In this document: positions 40,167-47,810 of the stretch, piece after piece
Layout of the letters: each line of letters begins with the position of its first letter
Numbering within the stretch: position 1 is the first letter of the stretch
IMG/VR virus record: IMGVR_UViG_3300020392_000021
Span: 1 to 53,894 of that record
Source: a virus
Reading direction: 5' to 3' (one strand)
DNA length: 53,894 nt
Position numbers and translations under genes: made by a program
The notes under the pieces: generated by a model
What the model was told of the DNA's origin: nothing
What the model saw: the letters and a program-made list of their open reading frames with translations, nothing else
Database searches by the model: none

Positions 40167-40468
40167 CACGATTCTTTTTTACTTTCTTTTTTATTAATCT
40201 TATCTTCTATTCTCTCAATTTGGGTTTCTACAGAAGTATCTATATCATTTAGTATTTTATTAACTTCAGTACCATATTCAGTACTTTTTAACATCTCATT
40301 TAATTCTTTTAACTTAGATATGATTTCTTCAATCCTTCTATTTTTACCAATATTCATACGAGACTGTCTATCCTCCGATAAAAATCTTTTTATCTTATAT
40401 TGTTTAACTATTTCTTTTATTTCAGATTCAGTTAAATTTAATACTTTACCATTTTTTTTGATTTTCAT
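40166..40468 (-). CDS. Leader-tagged coiled-coil protein
   Basis: The 100-residue protein begins MKIKKNGKVLNLTESEIKEI, and the leader ends FLSE|D (32). The remaining 68 residues form a coiled coil (NRRIEEIISKLKELNEMLKS, TSVETQIERIEDKINKKESK). No known domain is present. It overlaps the start of the downstream acidic gene. Confidence 0.65.
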   Translation of the reverse strand: MKIKKNGKVLNLTESEIKEIVKQYKIKRFLSEDRQSRMNIGKNRRIEEIISKLKELNEMLKSTEYGTEVNKILNDIDTSVETQIERIEDKINKKESKKES

Positions 40469-40502
40469 GTGATTAATATTTATTTTTTGTTAATTCAAAA
40501 AA

Positions 40503-41033
40503 TTAGCTTCCCATTTTTCTCATATGTCTTTTAACTTTCCTCATACCTTTTCTGGTTTTGTCTTTAAGTAATTGGATTAGTTTTTGCATTTGTCTTAAAA
40601 ATCTTCCCGCTTTAGCTTTTGATTTAGGGTTTTTGATTTTTGAAATCAGTTTATCTAAAGGACCTTGACCATCAGAACCTACTTTTTGTTCGTGTAATCT
40701 TTGTTCGTTAAATAAACCAGTGAACCAATCACCTACTTCTTCTGCTGCATCAACAATTTCATTACCCATTGTCTCAAATCCTCTACCTACTTCTTGCCAA
40801 TTTTTCTTTGATGTTAAGAAGTCACCTAATTTTGCAAAGCTACTAGGAATTTCTGAAGTTTCGCTTGCGGCGTCTTTAATATCATTCCATATATATTTAG
40901 CACCTCTAGTAAACTCATCCCAAAATGAAGGTGGTGTATATGTATCTTCTTGTTCAGTTAATATTCTTTTTACAATTCTTTTAAGATCAGATTCAGTTAA
41001 TCTAATTACTTGTCCATTCTTTTTAATATTCAT
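40503..41033 (-). CDS. Leader-tagged protein with basic C-terminus
   Basis: The leader contains RLTESDLKRIVKRILTE|Q (27) and is nearly identical at DNA level to those at 52551 and 52896. The 176-residue body includes amphipathic helices (WDEFTRGAKYIWNDIKDAAS, GNEIVDAAEEVGDWFTGLFN) and a Lys/Arg-rich end (GRFLRQMQKLIQLLKDKTRK). Helix pattern and basic end fit membrane- or DNA-binding cargo. An ATATTTAT box is 35 nt upstream. Confidence 0.68.
   Translation of the reverse strand: MNIKKNGQVIRLTESDLKRIVKRILTEQEDTYTPPSFWDEFTRGAKYIWNDIKDAASETSEIPSSFAKLGDFLTSKKNWQEVGRGFETMGNEIVDAAEEVGDWFTGLFNEQRLHEQKVGSDGQGPLDKLISKIKNPKSKAKAGRFLRQMQKLIQLLKDKTRKGMRKVKRHMRKMGS
40969..41033 (-). repeat. 65-bp leader repeat, copy 1
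   Basis: A 65-base segment encoding the first 21-22 residues (KNGxVIRLTESDLKRIVK type); clearly related to the copies at 52810-52874 and 53347-53411 but more diverged. Confidence 0.85.
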
Positions 41034-41068
41034 TTTATTTTATTTTATAATATATTATTTGTTTTTAT

Positions 41069-41076
41069 ATAAATAT
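41069..41076 (-). promoter_or_regulatory. ATATTTAT box before the gene at 40503-41033
   Basis: Minus-strand CTATATTTATATAAAAAC, 35 nt before the ATG. Confidence 0.45.
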
Positions 41077-41115
41077 AGAGAAATAACAAAAAATTACATT
41101 TTTGTGACAACAACA

Positions 41116-41123
41116 ATATTTAT
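41116..41123 (+). promoter_or_regulatory. ATATTTAT box before the SET gene
   Basis: Plus-strand ACAATATTTATTAGTGAAAATG, eight bases before the ATG. Confidence 0.4.
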
Positions 41124-41131
41124 TAGTGAAA

Positions 41132-41446
41132 ATGAAAGTGAAAGGTAAAAATTATAGACCCCTACCTAGTTATTTAACTATACAAAAATCAACTATCGAA
41201 GGTTTAGGTTTATTTGCGATAGAATCTATTTCTGCAAATACCAATTTAGGTATTTCACATGTACACCATATAGACTATGAGGATGACTATATAAGAACAC
41301 CATTAGGTGGGTTTATTAACCATTCTAACACACCTAATTGTGATATCTATAATGACATAGGTGATTTATATTTAAAAACTATTAAAGACATTAAAAAGGG
41401 AGAAGAATTAACACTTAAATATACATTATACGATCCTACTAATTGA
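41132..41446 (+). CDS. Minimal SET-domain protein (putative lysine methyltransferase)
   Basis: From the ATG at 41132 (a GTG six bases upstream is in frame) the protein is 104 residues. It shows the SET signature end to end: STIEGLGLFAIESISANTNL (20-39), GGFINHSNTPNC (59-70) with the NHS core, and LKTIKDIKKGEELTLKYTLY (81-100) with the terminal catalytic Tyr region. It has no pre- or post-SET parts and is close to the smallest possible SET fold. The substrate could be a host or phage protein. It is followed by a conserved small gene on the same strand. Confidence 0.82.
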   Translation: MKVKGKNYRPLPSYLTIQKSTIEGLGLFAIESISANTNLGISHVHHIDYEDDYIRTPLGGFINHSNTPNCDIYNDIGDLYLKTIKDIKKGEELTLKYTLYDPTN

Positions 41447-41487
41447 CTTATTGATTTTTTTATTTTATATTTAAATAAAATTAAGTT

Positions 41488-41748
41488 ATGGGTAGATTAT
41501 TAGACGGTATAGTAAGCTATTATGTAGATGAAGAAATTTTAACTGCAGATGGTTTCGATGATGCAGTCATAGGTATTGACGATAAAACAATGAGAGTAAT
41601 ATACTCAGTTACCAAATGCATTGAAATATTAATGACTGAAATGGATATGGGTATGGAAGAAGCAGTAGAATTCTTCGAATTTAACGTAAAAGGTTCTGAA
41701 TTAGGTGAAAAGACACCTATCTGGTGTGAAGATATGTTAATTGAATAG
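41488..41748 (+). CDS. Conserved small phage protein
   Basis: The 86-residue protein (MGRLLDGIVSYYVDEEILTA, DGFDDAVIGIDDKTMRVIYS, MGMEEAVEFFEFNVKGSELG, EKTPIWCEDMLIE) has the pattern FDDAxIGI...EEAxExFxFNV...GxxTPIW that I know as a widespread, uncharacterised phage protein. It is acidic and probably a small helical bundle. A variant ATATTTAA box (41467-41474) lies 13 nt upstream. Its end overlaps the convergent gene at 41737 by 12 bases. Confidence 0.7.
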   Translation: MGRLLDGIVSYYVDEEILTADGFDDAVIGIDDKTMRVIYSVTKCIEILMTEMDMGMEEAVEFFEFNVKGSELGEKTPIWCEDMLIE

Positions 41749-42591
41749 TTCGGGACTTTTTCTCATCAAATCTTCGTCTCTAGTATAGGTAGAACATCCC
41801 TTTTCAAGACAACGTTGGAGAAAATCTCTCCTTTCCCAATAGGCTTTGTCCCCACCAGCGACTTGATTACCGCCCCAAACATATTTTGGACAACCATCAC
41901 AACCATAATCGTCTTTAATAGGTGGTAATCCTTTGATTCTTTTAATACATTCCATAAATGCTTTCCATCTATCCCCAATAGTTTGGGAAGAGGTATTAAT
42001 TTTTTTAATACACATAAATATATCACCACATTGTTCGTCTCTAATATCTACATCTATTTCACCTAATTTAGGTATATCCTCATCACCAGTAATTGGAACG
42101 CCAGGACCATCAATTGGAACGTCTTTACCAGGATTTTCATCATCTATATCATCACATTTACATTGGAAAGGACAAAAATCATCTTTAGATAAACTGATAG
42201 TAAATTTTAAAACTTCACACATTTTATCTAATGTTTTAGGCCCAACTATACCATCAATGGATAATTTATGTGCTCTTTGAAACTCTTCTACCGCTTTTTT
42301 AGTTTCTCTTCTGAATTTACCGTCACAAACCGGCCATTCTTCAATACAACCTTTTTTAATTCCACCACCTTGTGCACCTTCATTAAAACCATTATTACCT
42401 AATAGATGTTGTATTTTTTTAACTATCTCACCATTAGAACCATATTTGGCGTGTCTAATATTACACTTAATTAAACATGTGTCAGTATCACCATTTTCTA
42501 TTCTACCCGCTCTACTTTCGGTTAATAAACCTAAATTTCTTCTGTTAGCTTCGTTTATTGCTTCTCTTTTTAATTTACTTAATCTTCCCAT
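41737..42591 (-). CDS. Leader-tagged peptidoglycan-binding protein
   Basis: The ATG at 42591 gives the leader MGRLSKLKREAINEANRRNL with INE|A (14) and LTE|S (25); a longer frame upstream would translate the promoter box and is rejected. Residues about 45-120 form a PG_binding_1 domain (NGEIVKKIQHLLGNNGFNEG; FRRETKKAVEEFQRAHKLSI; DGIVGPKTLDKMCEVL). The C-terminal half is Cys-rich (about ten Cys in CPFQCKC, CGDIFMC, CDGCPKY, CLEKGC), suggesting disulphides or a metal site. Likely a virion protein that binds the wall during entry. Confidence 0.75.
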   Translation of the reverse strand: MGRLSKLKREAINEANRRNLGLLTESRAGRIENGDTDTCLIKCNIRHAKYGSNGEIVKKIQHLLGNNGFNEGAQGGGIKKGCIEEWPVCDGKFRRETKKAVEEFQRAHKLSIDGIVGPKTLDKMCEVLKFTISLSKDDFCPFQCKCDDIDDENPGKDVPIDGPGVPITGDEDIPKLGEIDVDIRDEQCGDIFMCIKKINTSSQTIGDRWKAFMECIKRIKGLPPIKDDYGCDGCPKYVWGGNQVAGGDKAYWERRDFLQRCLEKGCSTYTRDEDLMRKSPELFN

Positions 42592-42608
42592 TACGAATGT
42601 TTTTTTAT

Positions 42609-42616
42609 ATAAATAT
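42609..42616 (-). promoter_or_regulatory. ATATTTAT box before the peptidoglycan-binding gene
   Basis: Minus-strand TTATATTTATATAAAAAAAC, 17 nt before the ATG. Confidence 0.45.
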
Positions 42617-42646
42617 AATGAAAACATAAAAAAAAATGTCTAATAG

Positions 42647-42678
42647 TTTGGTAGACTGGTTATTTATTTATATATTTG
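42647..42678 (+). promoter_or_regulatory. Host-type promoter for the second DUF2927-like gene
   Basis: TTTG (42647-42650), 20 nt, TATATTTG (42671-42678), 16 nt to the ATG; the -33 region shares TTTGGTAGA with copy 1 at 24218. Confidence 0.7.
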
Positions 42679-42685
42679 TATAAAA

Positions 42686-42756
42686 TCAAACAATATGAAA
42701 AAGTTAATCACACTATTATTAGTATTACTAACACTAAACAGTTATAGTCAGTCTAA
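42686..42756 (+). repeat. 71-bp repeat, copy 2 (5' leader plus signal peptide)
   Basis: Matches 24256-24326 with two mismatches by eye. Confidence 0.9.
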
Positions 42757-43291
42757 AGAAGAAATAGAAAATTATTTAGACACTATCATACATTATGTAG
42801 AAGGAAATGATAATAAATATATACCAACCAAATACTCAGAAGATGTTAAGATATATGTAGATGGTGATAAGAAACCTTATTTGTTAACAGAATTAGATAA
42901 AATTATAAACGAATTAAATGATTTAATTACCACAATAAATTTTAGTTTAGTAGAAAGTAAATCTAAATGTAATATGTATATATATTTTGGTGATGTTAAA
43001 GGGTATTCTAAAATAAGTGAAGATGTTTTAAGTAAAAAAAATGTTAACGGTTTTGGTGAAATTTATCCTGATCTAGATTATAATATAATTTATACATCAA
43101 TATTTATCAATATCGGTAAAGTTAAGGACATTAAAAGACAAAAACATGTTCTTAGAGAGGAAGTTACACAATCATTAGGGTTAACTAATGATACTTATCA
43201 ATATTTTGATAGTATGTTTTATCAAGGGTACTCTAATGTTACCGAATATTCTAATTTAGATAAAGAAATAATTAAATTATTTTATAACTAA
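42695..43291 (+). CDS. Secreted DUF2927-like protein, paralogue 2
   Basis: The 198-residue protein has the same signal peptide as its paralogue at 24265 (MKKLITLLLVLLTLNSYSQS) and the same layout: KYSEDVKIYVDGDKKPYLLT, LDKIINELNDLITTINFSLV and HVLREEVTQSLGLTNDTYQY followed by DSMFYQ. The mature halves have diverged much more than the signal region. Export to the periplasm or surface is expected. It converges with 43288 with a four-base overlap. Confidence 0.75.
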   Translation: MKKLITLLLVLLTLNSYSQSKEEIENYLDTIIHYVEGNDNKYIPTKYSEDVKIYVDGDKKPYLLTELDKIINELNDLITTINFSLVESKSKCNMYIYFGDVKGYSKISEDVLSKKNVNGFGEIYPDLDYNIIYTSIFINIGKVKDIKRQKHVLREEVTQSLGLTNDTYQYFDSMFYQGYSNVTEYSNLDKEIIKLFYN

Positions 43292-44736
43292 TTTTTATTT
43301 CTTTTATTTTTTCTTTTATTTTTCCTACCCCTTTCATTCTTTGTTTTATTCTTTTTATTCCATTTAAATAATTTTTTCGTCATTCCATCATCTGTGGAAT
43401 GTTTCTTAAGAATATCACAAGCTGCAAAAGTATGTAGTTTAACTACCTTATCATACTTATTAGGTGTACTTACCTCGACCTCTTTTCTTTTATTTAATGA
43501 TGGGATATCTAATTTTATTCTACCAACACCCTCATGACAATCAAAACCACCCTTCTTTTTCCACGGACCTAAATCTATACCATTTTTTCTAAATGTCTTT
43601 TTACACGCTGCAGTAATAACTAATTTACCATCATGTTTACCTATAATATCTTCGTTGAAGAATTCTTTATTATCTCCATCTATAGTTAATTTAAATACGT
43701 TCCTTCTACCCATACCTGGTTTACTACTATTTATAATTAATGCGTTATCCATAATTTTTTTATTATTTAAACTAGCATAATCATAAAGTACACCATCTCT
43801 ACCTGTTCTTTTTAGTTTATAACCATTAGCATAAATTTCATATATTGCGTGATTACAACTGTGTCCTGAACCATCATAAATAACTTCTATAGTAGAATTA
43901 TCAAAGCAAGTCTCAAACAATTCTGGAAGTTCTGGTTCTTCAGGATCTTTAGGGTCTTTAGGATCTTCAGGATCTTTAGGATCTTCAGGATTTTCTTTTT
44001 TAGCAACGCATTTACAATCAGGTTCTTTTAACCATATTGGTTTTTCTGGAGGACAACCACCCTCTGGTTCTTTACATTCATCAGTAATTTCTGTTTTAGG
44101 TACATAACAAATTTTTATTAGAATCTGAACTATCTGACCAGTATTTTTATATTTATCTTTTTTTCTATTCTTGTCCGTTGTACCTCCTGTATCTACAACT
44201 ACACCTTCAGTTTTAGATATTGCATTTTCTAGTACACCATCTTTAAATTTTATCTTCAAAGTATCCAACCCACCAGGACTATTTAATTTTTTAGCGACAT
44301 TATTTGCTCTATCAACTGCTAACTGTTTATTTTTTTTATAGTTACCACTATTTTTTTTATGTTTATATGTTCCTTTAGGTGGGTTTGATTTTCTGTCATT
44401 TGCAACATCTGGTTCTACAGAACCCCCATAATAGTTACTAGCACCACCTTTAACTGAAAATTCTGTTACGAATAAACCTATACCTTTATCAGATAGTTTT
44501 TTTAGTGTGGGATTCCCTTTAATTTTTTGATTTACTGCGTCTAAGAACCCTTTAAATGCGCCTGATCCAGTAGTAACACTAACGGGAAAATTACCAACAT
44601 GACTAACAACTTCACATACAGGTTTGTTCGGTATTTCTTTTTGTTCTAAAATTGGATTTTTGTAATTACCGTTTTGGTAAACCATCAAACCCTTCATTCG
44701 TTTTATTTCCTCGTTTAAAGTATTTCTTTTATTCAT
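43288..44736 (-). CDS. Leader-tagged OmpA-like protein with Pro/Glu/Asp linker and basic tail
   Basis: The RM-type leader MNKRNTLNEEIKRMKGLMVY has LNE|E (9) and ILE|Q (31). Residues about 75-215 show an OmpA-like pattern (FSVKGGASNYYGG, KNKQLAVDRANNVAKKLNSP). Then come a Cys-containing segment (CKEPEGGCPPEKPIWLKEPD), a linker of DPKDPEDPKD repeats and a C-terminal domain (TIEVIYDGSGHSCNHAIYEI ... VVKLHTFAACDILKKH). It ends in a polybasic tail (RGRKNKRKNKRNKN) that could hold DNA. An ATATTTAT box is 18 nt upstream. Confidence 0.68.
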   Translation of the reverse strand: MNKRNTLNEEIKRMKGLMVYQNGNYKNPILEQKEIPNKPVCEVVSHVGNFPVSVTTGSGAFKGFLDAVNQKIKGNPTLKKLSDKGIGLFVTEFSVKGGASNYYGGSVEPDVANDRKSNPPKGTYKHKKNSGNYKKNKQLAVDRANNVAKKLNSPGGLDTLKIKFKDGVLENAISKTEGVVVDTGGTTDKNRKKDKYKNTGQIVQILIKICYVPKTEITDECKEPEGGCPPEKPIWLKEPDCKCVAKKENPEDPKDPEDPKDPKDPEEPELPELFETCFDNSTIEVIYDGSGHSCNHAIYEIYANGYKLKRTGRDGVLYDYASLNNKKIMDNALIINSSKPGMGRRNVFKLTIDGDNKEFFNEDIIGKHDGKLVITAACKKTFRKNGIDLGPWKKKGGFDCHEGVGRIKLDIPSLNKRKEVEVSTPNKYDKVVKLHTFAACDILKKHSTDDGMTKKLFKWNKKNKTKNERGRKNKRKNKRNKN

Positions 44737-44754
44737 AAATTAATATTATATAAT

Positions 44755-44762
44755 ATAAATAT
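44755..44762 (-). promoter_or_regulatory. ATATTTAT box before the gene at 43288-44736
   Basis: Minus-strand CAATATATTTATATTATAT, 18 nt before the ATG. Confidence 0.45.
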
Positions 44763-44811
44763 ATTGATTTTATGAATAATTTTATATATATTATATAAAA
44801 CAGTTAAAGTT

Positions 44812-46077
44812 ATGAGTAAAATTTTATTATTGTTATTATTATTATTACCTGTAATGATTTTAACACAAACACCGTGTGCTACAGATGAATATAATAAACC
44901 CTTTATTGAAGAAAATCCACAAAGGTACGATAAAATAGAAAAAGATATACAAAACTATTTAAGAAGTCCGCAAAAGAAATCAGAAAATAGTTATATAATT
45001 CCAGTTGTAGTTCATATAGTCTATAACGATTGGAGAGAAAATCTTCATGACTCTATAATCTATCAACAATTAAAGGTTTTAAATGATAGATTTAACCTTA
45101 GAAACGCTGATACAGTATTATTAACTGATACCCTACAGAATTGGAAAGGTAATTTTAAAATATCATTTGAGTTGGCACATATTGATCCTGAAGGATATCC
45201 AACTACAGGAATTACAAGAACTAAAACAAATGTTGGTGAATTTTCTTATTATAGTAATAATGTTAAAAAATCAAGTCAAGGAAAAGTGGGTTGGCCAAAC
45301 GACAGATATCTTAATATTTGGATATGCGACCTCTATGATGGATTGATGGGTTATGCACAATTTCCTGGCGGTGAAGACTGGTCGGATGGAGTTGTTGTAG
45401 ATTGGCAAAGTGTTGGGGATAGAGTCTATTCTTGGACTTATCCAATGTTCAATAAATGGGCAAAAGGACATGTCCTTGTTCATGAAATAGGACATTGGTT
45501 AAACCTTCATCATCCTTGGGGAGATTGGGGTCCATGTGGAGAAGACTATATTCCAGAGACAGGTTTACAAGATGGACCTATTTACCCAAGTGCTGAATGT
45601 CCAGATACCCTATTTAGTCAATGTGATACACCAGAAAGGGTGTTTGTAAAACATTATATGGACTATGTAGGTGCAGATTGTATGTGTACTTTTACAAAAA
45701 ATCAAGTTGTTAGAGGTATTGCATCTTTGGAAACCTATAGAATAGATCTATTAAATAATTATGTACCAAAGCCACAGTTAACTGGTTTTGAGAATACGGT
45801 AGTTAGACCATCATTTACTAAAGGTAGAGTTATTTTACAATTTCCAGACTATGAAGGAGAACTACAAATCATAATTTATGATATGTTAGGGAGAATAGTT
45901 TATAGAGAATATACTACATTTCCATTTATTGATATGAGATTAAAATTAACTAACGGTAGTTACTTAATAGATGTACTTAAAAAAAGTGAAAGAGTATTTC
46001 AAAGAAAGATTATAATTAATAGTGCGTCACCATACGGTGCTAGTTTAAAACCAATAATAAATAAAGATAAAATTTAA
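44812..46077 (+). CDS. Secreted M43-type (pappalysin-like) metalloprotease with T9SS-like sorting domain
   Basis: The 421-residue protein has a signal peptide (MSKILLLLLLLLPVMILTQT), the propeptide-like YIIPVVVHIVYND, and the zinc motif VHEIGHWLNLHHPW with His224, His228 and His234 and catalytic Glu225. HYMDY supplies the Met-turn. Cys residues are spaced as in secreted M43 enzymes. The last ~80 residues (GRVILQFPDYEGELQIIIYD, MLGRIVYREYTTFPFIDMRL, TNGSYLIDVLKKSERVFQRK) resemble a type A T9SS C-terminal domain of Bacteroidota. This looks host-derived and would exit via host machinery. No promoter of either class is obvious upstream. Confidence 0.88.
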   Translation: MSKILLLLLLLLPVMILTQTPCATDEYNKPFIEENPQRYDKIEKDIQNYLRSPQKKSENSYIIPVVVHIVYNDWRENLHDSIIYQQLKVLNDRFNLRNADTVLLTDTLQNWKGNFKISFELAHIDPEGYPTTGITRTKTNVGEFSYYSNNVKKSSQGKVGWPNDRYLNIWICDLYDGLMGYAQFPGGEDWSDGVVVDWQSVGDRVYSWTYPMFNKWAKGHVLVHEIGHWLNLHHPWGDWGPCGEDYIPETGLQDGPIYPSAECPDTLFSQCDTPERVFVKHYMDYVGADCMCTFTKNQVVRGIASLETYRIDLLNNYVPKPQLTGFENTVVRPSFTKGRVILQFPDYEGELQIIIYDMLGRIVYREYTTFPFIDMRLKLTNGSYLIDVLKKSERVFQRKIIINSASPYGASLKPIINKDKI

Positions 46078-46080
46078 ATT

Positions 46081-46269
46081 ATGGAAAAAATAATAGAAGA
46101 AAAGATGTCAGTAAGATTCCCTAATGAATCATTTTATGATGAAGTGTATAACTTCAATATAAAAGACTTTAATATGGAAAAGAAGTTTTCAGATGAAGTG
46201 TTTGGTTATTGGTGTGGGAGTTATGTAGTAATTAAGAGAGAAGATTACGATAGATTAAGTAAAAATTAA
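46081..46269 (+). CDS. Small hypothetical protein after the metalloprotease
   Basis: The 62-residue protein begins MEKIIEEKMSVRFPNESFYD and ends YCGSY-like (FGYWCGSYVVIKREDYDRLS). It starts three bases after the protease stop and is probably co-transcribed. It has no signal peptide and no recognised domain. Confidence 0.55.
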   Translation: MEKIIEEKMSVRFPNESFYDEVYNFNIKDFNMEKKFSDEVFGYWCGSYVVIKREDYDRLSKN

Positions 46270-46368
46270 TCACTTATATTTCCTTATATTACGTATAAGG
46301 GCAATAATATATCCACCCATTACTAATATAGGTAAAAGACCAAGCCATATTATTTGATGTATGTTCAT
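46270..46368 (-). CDS. Tiny single-helix membrane protein (32 residues)
   Basis: The frame from the ATG at 46368 encodes MNIHQIIWLGLLPILVMGGY then IIALIRNIRKYK: one transmembrane helix with a basic cytoplasmic end. An ATATTTAT box 17 nt upstream supports expression. The size and shape resemble small inner-membrane phage peptides such as lysis or exclusion modulators; the function is unknown. Confidence 0.5.
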   Translation of the reverse strand: MNIHQIIWLGLLPILVMGGYIIALIRNIRKYK

Positions 46369-46385
46369 AATTTATAATTAAGAAT

Positions 46386-46393
46386 ATAAATAT
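46386..46393 (-). promoter_or_regulatory. ATATTTAT box before the 32-residue membrane protein
   Basis: Minus-strand GTATATTTATATTCTTAAT, 17 nt before the ATG. Confidence 0.45.
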
Positions 46394-46443
46394 ACCCTTA
46401 GTGTAAAAAGTTCGATAAGTAATGTTATGAAATTGTAAATTGT

Positions 46444-47451
46444 TTAATATCCTCTTGTGAATGAGTCCCAGTACTCTTCAGTCTTCTCCCATATCTCACC
46501 CTGTAATGAACCCCAAATACGATTCCATTCACTACCACTGATTCCATACATATCTTCTATGTGATTCATTAAGTCAACATGCCAGTTAGTATTTGGTGAA
46601 CTAATATCATTAGTAAATGCATCGTCTGCAGAAACCGCAGATAAAAAATCATCGTCCCTAATACTAGCGGAATAATCTATCATAGGGAAATAAACAAGTC
46701 CTCTATCAAAGTCCCACACTATTTCTTTAAGAACTCTGTCAGTAACCTTTTCAACGTATGCTAAATCAATACCTTCATCTAATCTAGGTCTGGTTTTATA
46801 AGATAAATCGAAAAACCTCTTAAAGTATTTTTCAAAGATATCATTAAAATACCAATACATTACCTCTTCTATTTCATCAATTTCTGTAATACCAAACATG
46901 TCTAAATATCTGGTGAAAATCTTACCCATAGTAAACTCATCATCAAAATTATCAACCATCTTTTTACAATAGTGTGCACTCAATACAAATACATTTCCTG
47001 TTTGTCTATCGGCAATAAATGGTGTTATAACACTAGCACCAGTTTCATTAAAGGGTTTAGTCTCATCTATCATCGTATCTACAACTTTTTGTAGGAATTC
47101 TGTTTGTTTATCTATTTTAGATTCTCTTAGGTAATCAACATGTACTCTTAGATATGGTGATACATGTTCTTTTTTGGATAGTACCATATTAATAATATGT
47201 TCATCATACTTATCCCAAAATAATTCTTCTATTTCATTATAGGTTAATCCCCAATAATCTTTTAGATAATTTTCTAAACATTCTGGTATATAGTTAAAAT
47301 AAGGTGCTTCACTTCCCCAACGAATACCAACTTGTAAACTTTTACACTTACCATCATATAAGTCTATTTCTTTATAAGATGCATCTCTGAATTTAGTATT
47401 CTTAACTAAATCATTATAAACATATTCTAAATATTCTTTTTGTTTATCCAT
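46444..47451 (-). CDS. Polyprotein of three FLDKV/YGL repeat units
   Basis: The 335-residue protein splits at YLRE|S (110) and RLDE|G (226) into units of about 110, 116 and 109 residues. Each begins with a FLxKVxDxLxKET-type helix (YLEYVYNDLVKNTKF at 8; FLQKVVDTMIDETKP at 119; YVEKVTDRVLKEIVW at 232) and ends with the second motif (YLKDYWGLTYNEIEELFWDK; YLDMFGITEIDEIEEVMYWY; HIEDMYGISGSEWNRIWGSL). The even size and sites exactly between units are strong signs of a processed polyprotein. It overlaps the leader-tagged gene 47444 by eight bases. Confidence 0.78.
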   Translation of the reverse strand: MDKQKEYLEYVYNDLVKNTKFRDASYKEIDLYDGKCKSLQVGIRWGSEAPYFNYIPECLENYLKDYWGLTYNEIEELFWDKYDEHIINMVLSKKEHVSPYLRVHVDYLRESKIDKQTEFLQKVVDTMIDETKPFNETGASVITPFIADRQTGNVFVLSAHYCKKMVDNFDDEFTMGKIFTRYLDMFGITEIDEIEEVMYWYFNDIFEKYFKRFFDLSYKTRPRLDEGIDLAYVEKVTDRVLKEIVWDFDRGLVYFPMIDYSASIRDDDFLSAVSADDAFTNDISSPNTNWHVDLMNHIEDMYGISGSEWNRIWGSLQGEIWEKTEEYWDSFTRGY

Positions 47452-47797
47452 TATCGTTAGGTGTTATCTTAATGGACTTACCATCTATTTCTACTTTAAA
47501 GTCATTTGGAGAAAGGTTTTCGAAATAATCTTTTAAATATTTAATCTTACCGTCTTTTCCCTTCATTGTGGTGGGAACATCCACTTGTCTTACATAAGGT
47601 GGTTTAGGTGGTTTCTTTTCCACCCATTTAACAGTATTTTTATCCGTAGCGTATGCATCGAAATCATCTTTCGTTGTAAACTCCCAATACTTATCACCTT
47701 TACGTTTTCTATAATAGGTGTCACCACCTATGTCTCTTACTTGATATTCGTACTGAGAAACTTCTTCTAATAATATTTTTCTTATTATGTCCCTCAT
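47444..47797 (-). CDS. Leader-tagged small protein upstream of the repeat polyprotein
   Basis: The leader is MRDIIRKILLE|E (11). The 117-residue protein contains YQVRDIGGDTYYRKRKGDKY, WEFTTKDDFDAYATDKNTVK and a C-terminal beta hairpin (FKVEIDGKSIKITPNDNG). It is basic with no known family. Its stop overlaps the start of the polyprotein gene, so the two may be made in fixed ratio. Confidence 0.62.
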   Translation of the reverse strand: MRDIIRKILLEEVSQYEYQVRDIGGDTYYRKRKGDKYWEFTTKDDFDAYATDKNTVKWVEKKPPKPPYVRQVDVPTTMKGKDGKIKYLKDYFENLSPNDFKVEIDGKSIKITPNDNG

Positions 47798-47810
47798 TTA
47801 AATAAATTTA

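Noticed and set aside
42592-42627. N-terminal extension (MFSLYLYKKTFV) of the peptidoglycan-binding protein
   Set aside because: YLYKK is the translation of the ATATTTATATAAAAA box. The MGRLSKLKRE start matches the leader of the gene at 47811.
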